A stretch of DNA of 6,789 nucleotides from JBGTHB01 sp041746415 (GCA_041746415.1 JBGTHB010000111.1:1-6789); one strand, 5' to 3'. Shown: positions 1 through 6,119, counted from the stretch's first letter. Notes: a model not told the origin generated them from the letters alone. A program made the numbers and translations.

Positions 1-1136
1 GTATTATCTTTTATAAATCGAGCATAGCGTTTTAACGTCACCACGGAATCAGCATGACCCATTTGCTTGGAAATCCAAGCAATATTCTCACCAAATGAAA
101 GCATCATTGAGGCGTAAGTATGACGTGTTTGATATGGATTGCGGTATCTTACACCCACTTTTTTCAATAATGGCATCCAAGCCGTTCGGCGTAGTTGTTG
201 CGATGTTTCCCAAGCGAGGTTGGTTCGCGGATTATGAAACACATGCACGCCTTCCAAAAAAGTATGTGGTTTTTGTCGCTGCAAAGCTTCTATAGCTAAT
301 GGGAGCAACGTCACTTCCCGAAAACCGGTTTCAGTTTTAGGATCTTTTTTCTCTTTTTCGACAATAGTTTCTTTGACATGAAACGTACTGTGTATCCAAT
401 CAATGTCTGTCCAACGCAGCCCCATTAATTCTGAGGGTCTTAATCCCGTAAAAAAAGCAAATTGATACAGATTTTTTATTTGGCCTTCGGCGCGATCCAA
501 AATAGCATTAATCTCATCGCGATCAAACGGATCAATTACAAAATCACTTTTCTTTTGATGCTTTTTCAGCAGTGACGGCAGATCAACCTGGTTAAGCGGA
601 TTGACCTGAATGTATTTATCTTGCAAAGCTTCAATAATAATCGCTCGCAAACACGTCATAACATTGGTAATGGTTTTTCGTTTACAGGTTAATGACTCCA
701 ACCATTCTCGAATGGTTGTTGAAGTTAAATCTTGAATAGCAATATTACCAAACACAGGATAAAGATGAGATCGACAGTAGCGCTTATAACGAATCAATGT
801 ACTCGTCTCCACTTTACCTTCCATTTTTTCCAAATAGCCATCTAATAGCTTTTTAATTTCTATGCGCGTTGACACGTGACCAAACCGTCTGGCATTTTTT
901 GAATTTGGGAAAAAGTCAGCGTAGTTAAATGTGTTTCGTGTAATGGCATTAATGATTTCGGCACGAACACGAGCCGCGTATTTTACATTGGAAGGCGTTG
1001 CCTCCAGCTTCAAAGTTTCTCGACAACAGACGTTACGATAATAAAATTGAATCATCAGGGTCGCGCTACCAGAAGACCACTTACGCACTTTTACACCCGC
1101 CGGGTATTGAGCTGATGCACTTTGTTTTCCACCCAT
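1..1136 (-). CDS. int: Tyrosine recombinase (phage/ICE-type integrase), 3' end off window
   Basis: This site-specific recombinase would integrate and excise the element by strand exchange at att sites. The frame is open without interruption from ATG at 1136 to the window edge, giving 378 residues. Residues ~10-85 resemble the DUF3596 arm-DNA-binding domain, with RETLKLEATPSN near 39-50 and YADFFPNS near 72-79. Residues ~92-175 fit the SAM-like core-binding domain and ~200-378 the catalytic domain. Catalytic residues visible are R233 (GLRPSEL), K267, R338 (YQTRHT), H361 (GH) and nucleophile Y371 (RYARF). The first His of the usual HxxR motif is Tyr335, which I recall as common in this integrase group. 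The start is fixed by an in-frame TGA two codons upstream and by GGAGG at 1144-1148. Probably fewer than 30 C-terminal residues are missing. The gene overlaps xis by 46 bp, so the two are probably cotranscribed. It is not listed as a closed ORF because its stop lies outside the window. Confidence 0.95.
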   Translation of the reverse strand, partial: MGGKQSASAQYPAGVKVRKWSSGSATLMIQFYYRNVCCRETLKLEATPSNVKYAARVRAEIINAITRNTFNYADFFPNSKNARRFGHVSTRIEIKKLLDGYLEKMEGKVETSTLIRYKRYCRSHLYPVFGNIAIQDLTSTTIREWLESLTCKRKTITNVMTCLRAIIIEALQDKYIQVNPLNQVDLPSLLKKHQKKSDFVIDPFDRDEINAILDRAEGQIKNLYQFAFFTGLRPSELMGLRWTDIDWIHSTFHVKETIVEKEKKDPKTETGFREVTLLPLAIEALQRQKPHTFLEGVHVFHNPRTNLAWETSQQLRRTAWMPLLKKVGVRYRNPYQTRHTYASMMLSFGENIAWISKQMGHADSVVTLKRYARFIKDN

Positions 1137-1291
1137 TTTTCAACCTCCATTAAATTTATCCAAAGCTTGCCATCAGGGGCAATCCGACAATGTAGGTTAT
1201 CCATCCAAACACCTTTGTGCCGTCTAGCGTGAACGGCGTATGCCGTATCACCTGATAGTTCGCAATATTTGTTCAATTTGACCCAGTTCAT
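1091..1291 (-). CDS. xis: Excisionase-like DNA-binding protein
   Basis: This is a 66-residue protein resembling the small excisionase family found next to DUF3596-type integrases (Pfam 'putative excisionase', DUF1233-like, from memory). Excisionases bend DNA at att sites and bias the integrase towards excision, and some also repress transcription. The body, with KLNKYCELSGDTAYAVHARR at residues 5-24 and KLWINLMEVEKWV further on, fits a short winged-helix fold: a recognition helix rich in His/Arg, then a WINL strand and a C-terminal helix. ATG at 1291 is preceded by AGGAGG (1296-1301) with 4 nt spacing, which decides the start. Its last 15 codons overlap the start of the integrase in another frame, and the integrase SD lies inside it. 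No frameshift or missing part is visible. The family call is from pattern recognition only. Confidence 0.82.
   Translation of the reverse strand: MNWVKLNKYCELSGDTAYAVHARRHKGVWMDNLHCRIAPDGKLWINLMEVEKWVENKVHQLNTRRV
1144..1148 (-). promoter_or_regulatory. Integrase SD sequence inside xis
   Basis: GGAGG on the minus strand stands 7 nt upstream of the integrase ATG (1136). It lies within the xis coding region and selects this ATG. The in-frame TGA at 1140-1142 excludes an earlier start. Confidence 0.85.
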
Positions 1292-1344
1292 GAGCCCTCC
1301 TACTCATAACTCTCCTCAGCCGAAACATCCACTCTTAATTGCTC

Positions 1345-1368
1345 TAATACTCAGAAGTGGTAATACTC
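1345..1368. repeat. Pair of 8-bp direct repeats upstream of xis
   Basis: TAATACTC occurs at 1345-1352 and again at 1361-1368, a 16-bp period. TCAGA and TCTGA flank the interval in inverted orientation. The pair lies in the 116-bp gap between the D12 methyltransferase stop and xis, where the xis-int promoter is expected. It could be an operator or an Xis/Int-binding site. No convincing -35/-10 pair was seen here, so the role is inference. Confidence 0.4.
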
Positions 1369-1407
1369 TGATCATTAAATGCTGGGCTTTCGGAGAATCG
1401 TGTTTAG

Positions 1408-2550
1408 TTAAGTTAGTACATTGCTTGGAGTGAGCCTGAGTTGCTCCAAGGTCAAGCCTAAATCAGAACGAGACGAATTCATCTTCGCCGCTTTAAGGTA
1501 ATAAAGTCGCTCCTGTACGGAAGTGTTTTCCAATGACGTTTGTTTGTTGCGTTGTGACGAGGTATACCGAGCCAAATTCCGTGTGTAAATTTTCAGCTCT
1601 CCTTGCTTTGCTAGCAAATCACATATAGCTTGATGCGAAACAATGCTATCGCTGCTGTAACTTAACAATAAATTTTTATAGCGAGCATTGGTGACAATTT
1701 TTTTTAGTGAATCAAATGCGTGGCTCTTTTGATTAAAAGCCGACTTCAAGCCTGTAGCATCTCGCATTCCTATCACACCCGAAACAGGTGAATAATCCCA
1801 ACGAGCAATGGTTTCCAGCAAATGATAAGCTGAAACGTATTGTGTTCGTGTATAAGGCGGGTCGAGATACAACACATCCACTTCGGGCAAGTCATCAATA
1901 AGGTCTAAACTATCCTCACAATGAATTTGGTATTGACCACTTCCTTGTGTAATAACCGGTAACTGAAGGCAAATCGATTTTAAAGCATTTTTTTCAAAAT
2001 GTTTTAAAAATCCATTTTGTTTGCCTGTTGTATTCGCGCATTTGGAAACGGAATCAAGCAACGCATACAGCAAAACGTAAAATTCATTTTCTGTAACCAA
2101 ATCAAGCTGCCGCCATGCTTCGATAAGTTCACGGATCGCATCAATTTTCTGCGCATTCTCATCCGTAAAATACATTCGCTTAATCGGTTGAGAAGCCGTG
2201 CCCGATGGTGAAAAATGATGATAAATATACCCTTCTATCCCAGCCATGTTATTTAAGTAATTAATCACAGCTTGGGCATAATTTCTTTCCGCAAACTTGG
2301 TTAATTTCAATTCATTCGCTAACACCGCAAAAGAAGGCATGTTACTTATCTTTATTTTTACGTACTGCTGCACATAAGAGCAATAAAGCAAATCATTTGA
2401 AATAATATCAAAGCCTTGTTTCTTAAAATAGTTAGCTACAGTAGCAGTTCCTGAAAATAAATCACAAAAAGTACGGCCTGTGACATTATTTTTTATAATC
2501 GCTTCATGAATAAACGGCAATAGCCTACGTTTGTTACCAATGTAACGCAT
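1408..2550 (-). CDS. D12-class N6-adenine DNA methyltransferase
   Basis: This 380-residue enzyme is predicted to transfer a methyl group from S-adenosylmethionine to N6 of adenine in a specific DNA site. The D12 (Dam/M.EcoRV/M.NlaIII-like) layout is visible. The N-terminal RYIGNKRRLLPFI (residues 2-14) matches the family's opening G-x-K motif. FCDLFSGTATV (28-38) is the AdoMet-binding motif I, ISNDLLY (50-56) follows as the acidic loop, and DPPY (230-233) is the catalytic motif IV of the alpha order. Residues ~60-220 would hold the target-recognition region. ATG 2550 has GAGG six bases upstream. The gene follows another methyltransferase by 76 bp, with a weak terminator-like hairpin between them. 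No restriction endonuclease is adjacent, so it is probably an orphan enzyme for self-protection or regulation (inference). Target sequence unknown. Confidence 0.92.
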   Translation of the reverse strand: MRYIGNKRRLLPFIHEAIIKNNVTGRTFCDLFSGTATVANYFKKQGFDIISNDLLYCSYVQQYVKIKISNMPSFAVLANELKLTKFAERNYAQAVINYLNNMAGIEGYIYHHFSPSGTASQPIKRMYFTDENAQKIDAIRELIEAWRQLDLVTENEFYVLLYALLDSVSKCANTTGKQNGFLKHFEKNALKSICLQLPVITQGSGQYQIHCEDSLDLIDDLPEVDVLYLDPPYTRTQYVSAYHLLETIARWDYSPVSGVIGMRDATGLKSAFNQKSHAFDSLKKIVTNARYKNLLLSYSSDSIVSHQAICDLLAKQGELKIYTRNLARYTSSQRNKQTSLENTSVQERLYYLKAAKMNSSRSDLGLTLEQLRLTPSNVLT

Positions 2551-2573
2551 ATAAACCTCAATAAATACAAATG

Positions 2574-2596
2574 AAAAAACACCGCATAAAGCGGCT
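2574..2596 (-). terminator. Short rho-independent terminator candidate
   Basis: On the minus strand, GCCGC and GCGGT enclose the loop TTTAT (four GC pairs plus one G-U), followed after one base by six T. It lies 31 bp past the stop of the upstream methyltransferase and before the D12 gene. The short stem suggests partial termination. Confidence 0.55.
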
Positions 2597-2626
2597 AGTT
2601 GTCAGAGAGGATAACCAGAAGAAAAA

Positions 2627-3664
2627 TTAGCTACTCAATTTTCTCAATAACTCTGGCAAGCGTGTTTGAACTTGCTCTAATGACCCAATGCACTTTAGAC
2701 CACGGCGCGGACGGTCTTCAAAATAAGAGTAGGATTCATACGTTTGAAGCTCCCCTAAAACATGTTCCGGGTGCTCAATAAAATAGCCGTTAAGATAAAA
2801 TTGTTCACCGTTTTCTTGCTTATGCAGTTTACTTTCAACCCAGTCAGTGTTGGGATTTTTAACACGGCGAAAAATCACCACATCAACGGTGATTTTCGCG
2901 TCTTCAAATAAATTAGACGGAAAACGATAGGCAGTAACAAGCTCAGCTACTTCGGCAATTTTGTGTCGCAAATGGCGCTTTGGATTATCCAAAACATAAC
3001 TGGGTACGATCATAGCTAAGAGACCATTTTCGTTGAGTAAACGAGCACTTTTCGCCACGAAATAGTGATGAATCATTTCATCTTTTAAGTCTGGATGCTC
3101 TTTATCAAACACACTAAATGGCGCAAAAGGCGGATTGCCGATCACAAGGTCAAAGCCTCTTTCTTGGAAATACTGAAAGCTTCGGCTTAACACGCGTATA
3201 TCCGGATAAAGTGTTTTTGCTATATTCGCGCTTAAGGGTTCCAACTCAACACCCGTAATGTCACTGTTTCGGCGCAGACTTCGTGGCATTCGCGCAAAAA
3301 AGGCACCATGCCCACAGGCGGCTTCCAGTATTTTTCCACCTGTAAAATTCAGTTTTTCTAAAACCTGGTAAATAAAATCGGCTAATAAGTTGGGGGTAAA
3401 GTATCCGGTGCTGGTACTTTTAACTAACGCTTCAATTTCGCTAGGCGTTAAAAACTCAGCTAACTCTTTTTGCACACTCTCGTCTTTTAATGCTTGGCGT
3501 AAGCCGCCGAAACCCGTATAGGTTTTTATCGAATCCAGGTTACCCTCTTTAAACGCTTTCAAGAGTTCAATGTTACGCTGAGCACGCCTGTTCCGTTGTT
3601 CCGTTTTGTTGTATTCCTGATCGTCGTGGCGTTTTTGTTCAGGATAAGATGAGTTGGATGACAT
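2627..3664 (-). CDS. N6-adenine DNA methyltransferase (NPPF type)
   Basis: This 345-residue AdoMet-dependent methyltransferase is predicted to act on adenine N6 in DNA. Motifs in order are YFTP (88-91, motif X-like), ILEAACGHGAFF (112-123, motif I), GVELEP (138-143, motif II) and GNPPF (176-180, catalytic motif IV), a gamma-type order. The N-terminal part, with TYTGFGGLRQAL (48-59) and FLTPSEIEAL (71-80), resembles the segment just before the methylase domain in very large helicase-methyltransferase proteins of phages and mobile elements. Here it stands alone with no helicase and no evident C-terminal specificity domain. The frame opens upstream at a TTG, but ATG 3664 is chosen because AGGAGA lies 6-7 nt before it. 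The gene sits 54 bp after the MFS stop. It could be a self-modification/anti-restriction enzyme or a remnant of a larger system; DNA specificity is unknown. Confidence 0.88.
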   Translation of the reverse strand: MSSNSSYPEQKRHDDQEYNKTEQRNRRAQRNIELLKAFKEGNLDSIKTYTGFGGLRQALKDESVQKELAEFLTPSEIEALVKSTSTGYFTPNLLADFIYQVLEKLNFTGGKILEAACGHGAFFARMPRSLRRNSDITGVELEPLSANIAKTLYPDIRVLSRSFQYFQERGFDLVIGNPPFAPFSVFDKEHPDLKDEMIHHYFVAKSARLLNENGLLAMIVPSYVLDNPKRHLRHKIAEVAELVTAYRFPSNLFEDAKITVDVVIFRRVKNPNTDWVESKLHKQENGEQFYLNGYFIEHPEHVLGELQTYESYSYFEDRPRRGLKCIGSLEQVQTRLPELLRKLSS

Positions 3665-3708
3665 GTTAGTCTCCTGTGGTTGATTGAAAAAATAAAAAAA
3701 AGACAAAA

Positions 3709-3730
3709 GAAAAACGCCTTAAGCAAGACG
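3709..3730 (-). terminator. Terminator-like hairpin over the MFS stop codon
   Basis: On the minus strand, CGTCTT and AAGGCG (one G-U pair) enclose the loop GCTT and are followed directly by TTTTTC. The hairpin includes the TAA stop of the MFS gene (3719-3721). A further T-rich stretch (3681-3712) follows. It could separate MFS transcription from the downstream methyltransferases. Confidence 0.55.
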
Positions 3731-4939
3731 AGATTTGGCTAAAATGGCTAAACTACCCAGCATCAAAACTGCCGCTATTGCGGTGGGAAAATGAGGATTT
3801 ACGTAATTCATAAACGCACTCAAAATACCTGTGGTCGCCCATGAGGCGGCAAACACAGAACCGGTTACACCCATCATTAATCCTTGGTGTTGTTCATCGG
3901 CTGATTCGCTAAACAAGGTCACAATCGCGTTGTAACTTAAAGCAGCAAACATTGCTGCGGGTGCAACACAAATCCATTGCGCGATTTCTTGATGAAAGAA
4001 AAAGGATGCGCTAACGCTCATACCCGATAAGGCTAAACCTAACGTGGCAATTTGTTTGTTCGTCATAAACTTAACAAGAATACGTGTCAAAATTCCGAGT
4101 GCAATCGAAAAGGAAACACCCATAAAGCTAACAAACAAACCCATTTCTAATGGGCCATAGCCAAATTGCTTTGTCATGTATAAAGGTAGATTTTGAAAAT
4201 TAGCACTCCAGCCCAACATAAACAGAAAAAAGACAACCGAGAGTGTGCGAATTTTTGTGTTTTGAAACGCATGTAAAAACATCGAAAAGCCTTTAAACAC
4301 ATTCACCCAATTTTGATGCTTAGGGTGAAACGTTTCATGAAAGGCTTTATTCAACCAAGCAGCATTCATTAGCGCTAAAATCATTGCTGCAAAAAATGGC
4401 ATGATGTAGTTAAGCGAATCCGGTAAGTGGAGATTGGATAACGAACCGCCAATTAACGGCCCGAATGTTACGCCTAATGCGATAGCCAAAATAATAAAAC
4501 TCATCATCACGGTACGCTGTTTACCGGTTGTAATATCGGCAATGGTTGCTTGAGCAATCGCATTACTGCCTGCCATTAAGCCACAGAAAAATCGCCCCAG
4601 TTGCAATACAGCCAGACTGGTCATAGCCATACCCACACCTGAAATGACGTAACCCACAGCCATACCCAGTAAACAAATCAACAGTATTTTTTTACGGCCA
4701 AAGCGATCGGATAAATCACCTAATATAGGCGCACCAAAAAACATACCCAATGGATACAAAGAAAGTGTTAAACCAAAGGCAATGTTGCGAACTAAAATTG
4801 ATGTGTGGGATGAAAACAACGGACTGTGTTCTCCTAACATTAATGTAGTAATAACCGGTAACACTAGGGCCATACCCATCGCGTCGATAATAATCACAAA
4901 AAATAGCGGTATAACCACGGACAGATTGCGTGATGACAT
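3719..4939 (-). CDS. MFS transporter, DHA1 (drug:H+ antiporter-like) family
   Basis: This 406-residue inner-membrane protein has about 12 hydrophobic segments, a normal length for the TetA/Bcr-type 12-helix antiporter group. D19 lies in helix 1 (FVIIIDAMGMALVLP), as in tetracycline and multidrug exporters. Loop 2-3 carries motif A (GAPILGDLSDRFGRKK, 69-84). Helix 5 carries the antiporter motif C, GVTFGPLIGG (156-165). A hydrophilic central loop (~200-220) separates the two halves. Predicted role is proton-driven export of a small molecule; the substrate cannot be read from sequence. A GTG two codons upstream is possible, but ATG 4939 is better spaced from GAGG (4945-4948, 5 nt). The gene interrupts a run of DNA-processing genes and has its own leader hairpin and terminator candidate, so it looks like cargo. 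A specific resistance gene name is not justified. Confidence 0.92.
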   Translation of the reverse strand: MSSRNLSVVIPLFFVIIIDAMGMALVLPVITTLMLGEHSPLFSSHTSILVRNIAFGLTLSLYPLGMFFGAPILGDLSDRFGRKKILLICLLGMAVGYVISGVGMAMTSLAVLQLGRFFCGLMAGSNAIAQATIADITTGKQRTVMMSFIILAIALGVTFGPLIGGSLSNLHLPDSLNYIMPFFAAMILALMNAAWLNKAFHETFHPKHQNWVNVFKGFSMFLHAFQNTKIRTLSVVFFLFMLGWSANFQNLPLYMTKQFGYGPLEMGLFVSFMGVSFSIALGILTRILVKFMTNKQIATLGLALSGMSVSASFFFHQEIAQWICVAPAAMFAALSYNAIVTLFSESADEQHQGLMMGVTGSVFAASWATTGILSAFMNYVNPHFPTAIAAVLMLGSLAILAKSRLA

Positions 4940-4977
4940 ATTCACCTCAAAAATAAAAAAATGAAAAATATAAAGAA

Positions 4978-5030
4978 GCGGCGCTGTGCCAGTAATTTAG
5001 CGATTGACTAAACCACGGGCACAGCGCCGC
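4978..5030 (-). promoter_or_regulatory. Large perfect hairpin in the MFS leader
   Basis: A 13-bp perfect inverted repeat, GCGGCGCTGTGCC (4978-4990) and GGCACAGCGCCGC (5018-5030), encloses a second short stem (TTTAG 4996-5000 with CTAAA 5008-5012) around a 7-nt loop. The two stems are separated by a symmetric 5x5 internal loop. It lies 39 bp before the MFS start and after the terminator of the preceding gene. A T-rich stretch follows on the minus strand but not a clean T run. It may be an attenuator, a second terminator, or a double-stranded operator. Confidence 0.6.
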
Positions 5031-5039
5031 ACATGAATG

Positions 5040-5082
5040 AATTAAAAATAGAAAAGCCCTTATCAAAGGCAAAGGGCTTTTC
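5040..5082 (-). terminator. Rho-independent terminator after the DUF2958 gene
   Basis: A perfect 11-bp inverted repeat, GAAAAGCCCTT (5051-5061) and AAGGGCTTTTC (5072-5082), has a 10-nt loop. On the minus strand it is followed by TATTTTTAATTC. It begins 8 bp past the stop codon of the DUF2958 gene and should end the radC-like/DUF2958 transcript. The plus-strand side lacks a comparable T run beyond the stem. Confidence 0.85.
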
Positions 5083-5090
5083 ATTAAATT

Positions 5091-5423
5091 TTAAAGCTGC
5101 CGTATTAATTCAGCATACGGTTCTTTAAATACAGATAGATCACGTTCAATGGACAGGCCAAGCTGACCTCTTATTTTTTTAAGCTCAGAGACACGGAAAT
5201 AACCGGTCTCCTGCACTAACCCATGAACCATGCCATAAAAATCAAAATCATCTTGAACATTACCGGTTTCATCTCTAACAGGCTCACCTTCAAAAACAAA
5301 CCACGTCCAATTGGCATCGGGCGTAAAAAATTTACAAATAACCAGTTTGTCATTTAAAGATATGTCGTTAGTTGAATAAAACTTCGGCAACGCTTGAATG
5401 ATTTTTTTCGTTAATAATTTCAC
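5091..5423 (-). CDS. DUF2958 domain protein
   Basis: This 110-residue soluble protein of unknown function closely fits the DUF2958 family over its full length. The opening KLLTKKIIQALPKFYSTND, the central KFFTPDANWTWFVFEGEP and the end GYFRVSELKKIRGQLGLSIERD are the conserved blocks I recognise. The family is common on plasmids and integrative elements, often beside radC-like and anti-restriction genes, but no biochemical activity is known to me. The start is GTG at 5423, supported by AAGGAGA (5429-5435) at good spacing and by the family's usual KLLT start. No better ATG exists. The 86-bp gap from the radC-like gene holds a second copy of the structured leader, and no promoter is evident, so it is probably cotranscribed with that gene. 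Its SD can pair with upstream CTCCTTT, suggesting translational control. A terminator follows. Confidence 0.92.
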   Translation of the reverse strand: MKLLTKKIIQALPKFYSTNDISLNDKLVICKFFTPDANWTWFVFEGEPVRDETGNVQDDFDFYGMVHGLVQETGYFRVSELKKIRGQLGLSIERDLSVFKEPYAELIRQL

Positions 5424-5429
5424 AGTTTT

Positions 5430-5490
5430 CTCCTTTCGTTTTTAAATACCAAAGGAGCAACCCTCTAAGGAATTGCTCCCTTAGTGGGTT
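5430..5490 (-). ncRNA. radC-motif-like leader RNA, copy B (DUF2958 gene)
   Basis: A cis-acting 5' leader predicted from two hairpins. The distal hairpin pairs AACCC/GGGTT (5459-5463 with 5486-5490) and CTAAGG/CCTTAG (5465-5470 with 5479-5484) across one A-A mismatch, with an 8-nt loop. The proximal hairpin pairs CTCCTTT with the SD AAAGGAG (5430-5436 with 5451-5457). The same arrangement precedes the radC-like gene. Loop bases 5473-5479 could instead pair with 5454-5460 (seven pairs). The resemblance to the Rfam radC motif is from memory and needs a covariance-model search. Confidence 0.68.
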
Positions 5491-5509
5491 GAATGGAATG
5501 GCACTAACG

Positions 5510-6052
5510 TTACAACGCTGCGTGTTCAGCAAAGCTGTAGACTTCATTACCACCCAAAATTAAATGATCCAATATTTCAATGTTTAGTACATCAAAAGTG
5601 GATCGTAGTTTTTCAGTCAACTGAATATCAGCATCACTCGGATCACTTTGTCCTGACGGATGATTGTGAACCAAGATAATGGCGGCGGCATTTAATTCAA
5701 ATGCACGCTTCGCAATTTCGCGCGGATAGACAGTTGTGTAATTGATCGTGCCACGAAATAATTTTTCAAAGCGGATCAATTTATGTTGCACATCTAAAAA
5801 CAACACACAAAACACTTCCGATTTTTCATCTGCTAGCGTGAGTGACACTAATTGCTTAGCGAAACCTCGGCTATTGACCGTAATCGGTCGAGTTTGTAGT
5901 TGCTGCTCTAGTATTGATTTGGCTGCATTGACAATATCATCAGCCGATATTTTTTCTTTCACCACAAACATTCGTGCATCGCACGCTATAAATGCGGATG
6001 GAAGATGGCTAAAAACTTCGTTTTTGCAGTTTACTTTATGTTTTACGTCCAT
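5510..6052 (-). CDS. radC: RadC-like JAB/MPN domain protein
   Basis: This 180-residue protein belongs to the short RadC (DUF2466) group common on mobile elements. Its core carries an intact JAMM metal-binding motif, H129-N-H131-P-S-G..S139-x-x-D142 (NHPSGQSDPSDAD), with E96 (FEKLFRGT) a likely fourth catalytic residue. The typical RGTINYTTVYPREIAKRAFELN (100-121) precedes the motif. The N-terminal helix-hairpin-helix part of chromosomal RadC is absent; residues 1-50 are an unrecognised extension. JAMM proteins are Zn-dependent hydrolases, but the role of RadC is unsettled and an involvement in DNA repair is doubtful. ATG 6052 is set by AAGGAGG (6060-6066). The frame stays open upstream to ATG 6187, but that start has no SD and would translate a terminator and a leader hairpin. 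A structured leader precedes it and a DUF2958 gene follows. The symbol is by homology class only. Confidence 0.93.
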   Translation of the reverse strand: MDVKHKVNCKNEVFSHLPSAFIACDARMFVVKEKISADDIVNAAKSILEQQLQTRPITVNSRGFAKQLVSLTLADEKSEVFCVLFLDVQHKLIRFEKLFRGTINYTTVYPREIAKRAFELNAAAIILVHNHPSGQSDPSDADIQLTEKLRSTFDVLNIEILDHLILGGNEVYSFAEHAAL

Positions 6053-6060
6053 GTTGTATC

Positions 6061-6117
6061 CTCCTTTGTTTTTTAATACCAAAGGAGCACCCTCAAGGGA
6101 TAACTTCCTTGGTGGGT
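6061..6117 (-). ncRNA. radC-motif-like leader RNA, copy A (radC-like gene)
   Basis: The first copy of the two-hairpin leader. The distal hairpin pairs ACCC/GGGT (6089-6092 with 6114-6117) and CAAGG/CCTTG (6094-6098 with 6107-6111). The proximal hairpin is a perfect 8-bp stem, CTCCTTTG with CAAAGGAG (6061-6068 with 6080-6087). It sequesters the SD of the radC-like gene, 8 nt before the ATG. Compared with copy B, a T-A pair of the distal stem is C-G here, a compensatory change. Direct spacing and the sequence GGTATT(T)AAAAAC in the proximal loop are shared between copies. Confidence 0.7.
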
Positions 6118-6119
6118 TT

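Noticed and set aside
95..295. 66-codon plus-strand frame at the left end
   Set aside because: It lies antisense to the catalytic domain of the integrase, whose residues R338 and H361 are encoded in the same segment.
1248..1328. 26-residue Arg-rich leader peptide overlapping the xis start
   Set aside because: It has AGG AGG codons and an ATG at 1328, but no properly spaced SD, and it only exists because the frame crosses the xis SD region.
2599..2781. 60-codon plus-strand frame near the end of the NPPF methyltransferase
   Set aside because: It is antisense to the methyltransferase C-terminus, with no supporting ribosome-binding site or family match.
3719..4945. Naming the MFS gene tetA
   Set aside because: Motifs are those of the wider DHA1 family, and sequence reading alone does not support tetracycline specificity.
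5368..5553. 61-codon minus-strand frame between radC-like and DUF2958 genes
   Set aside because: It translates the structured leader and the start of DUF2958 out of frame and has no SD.
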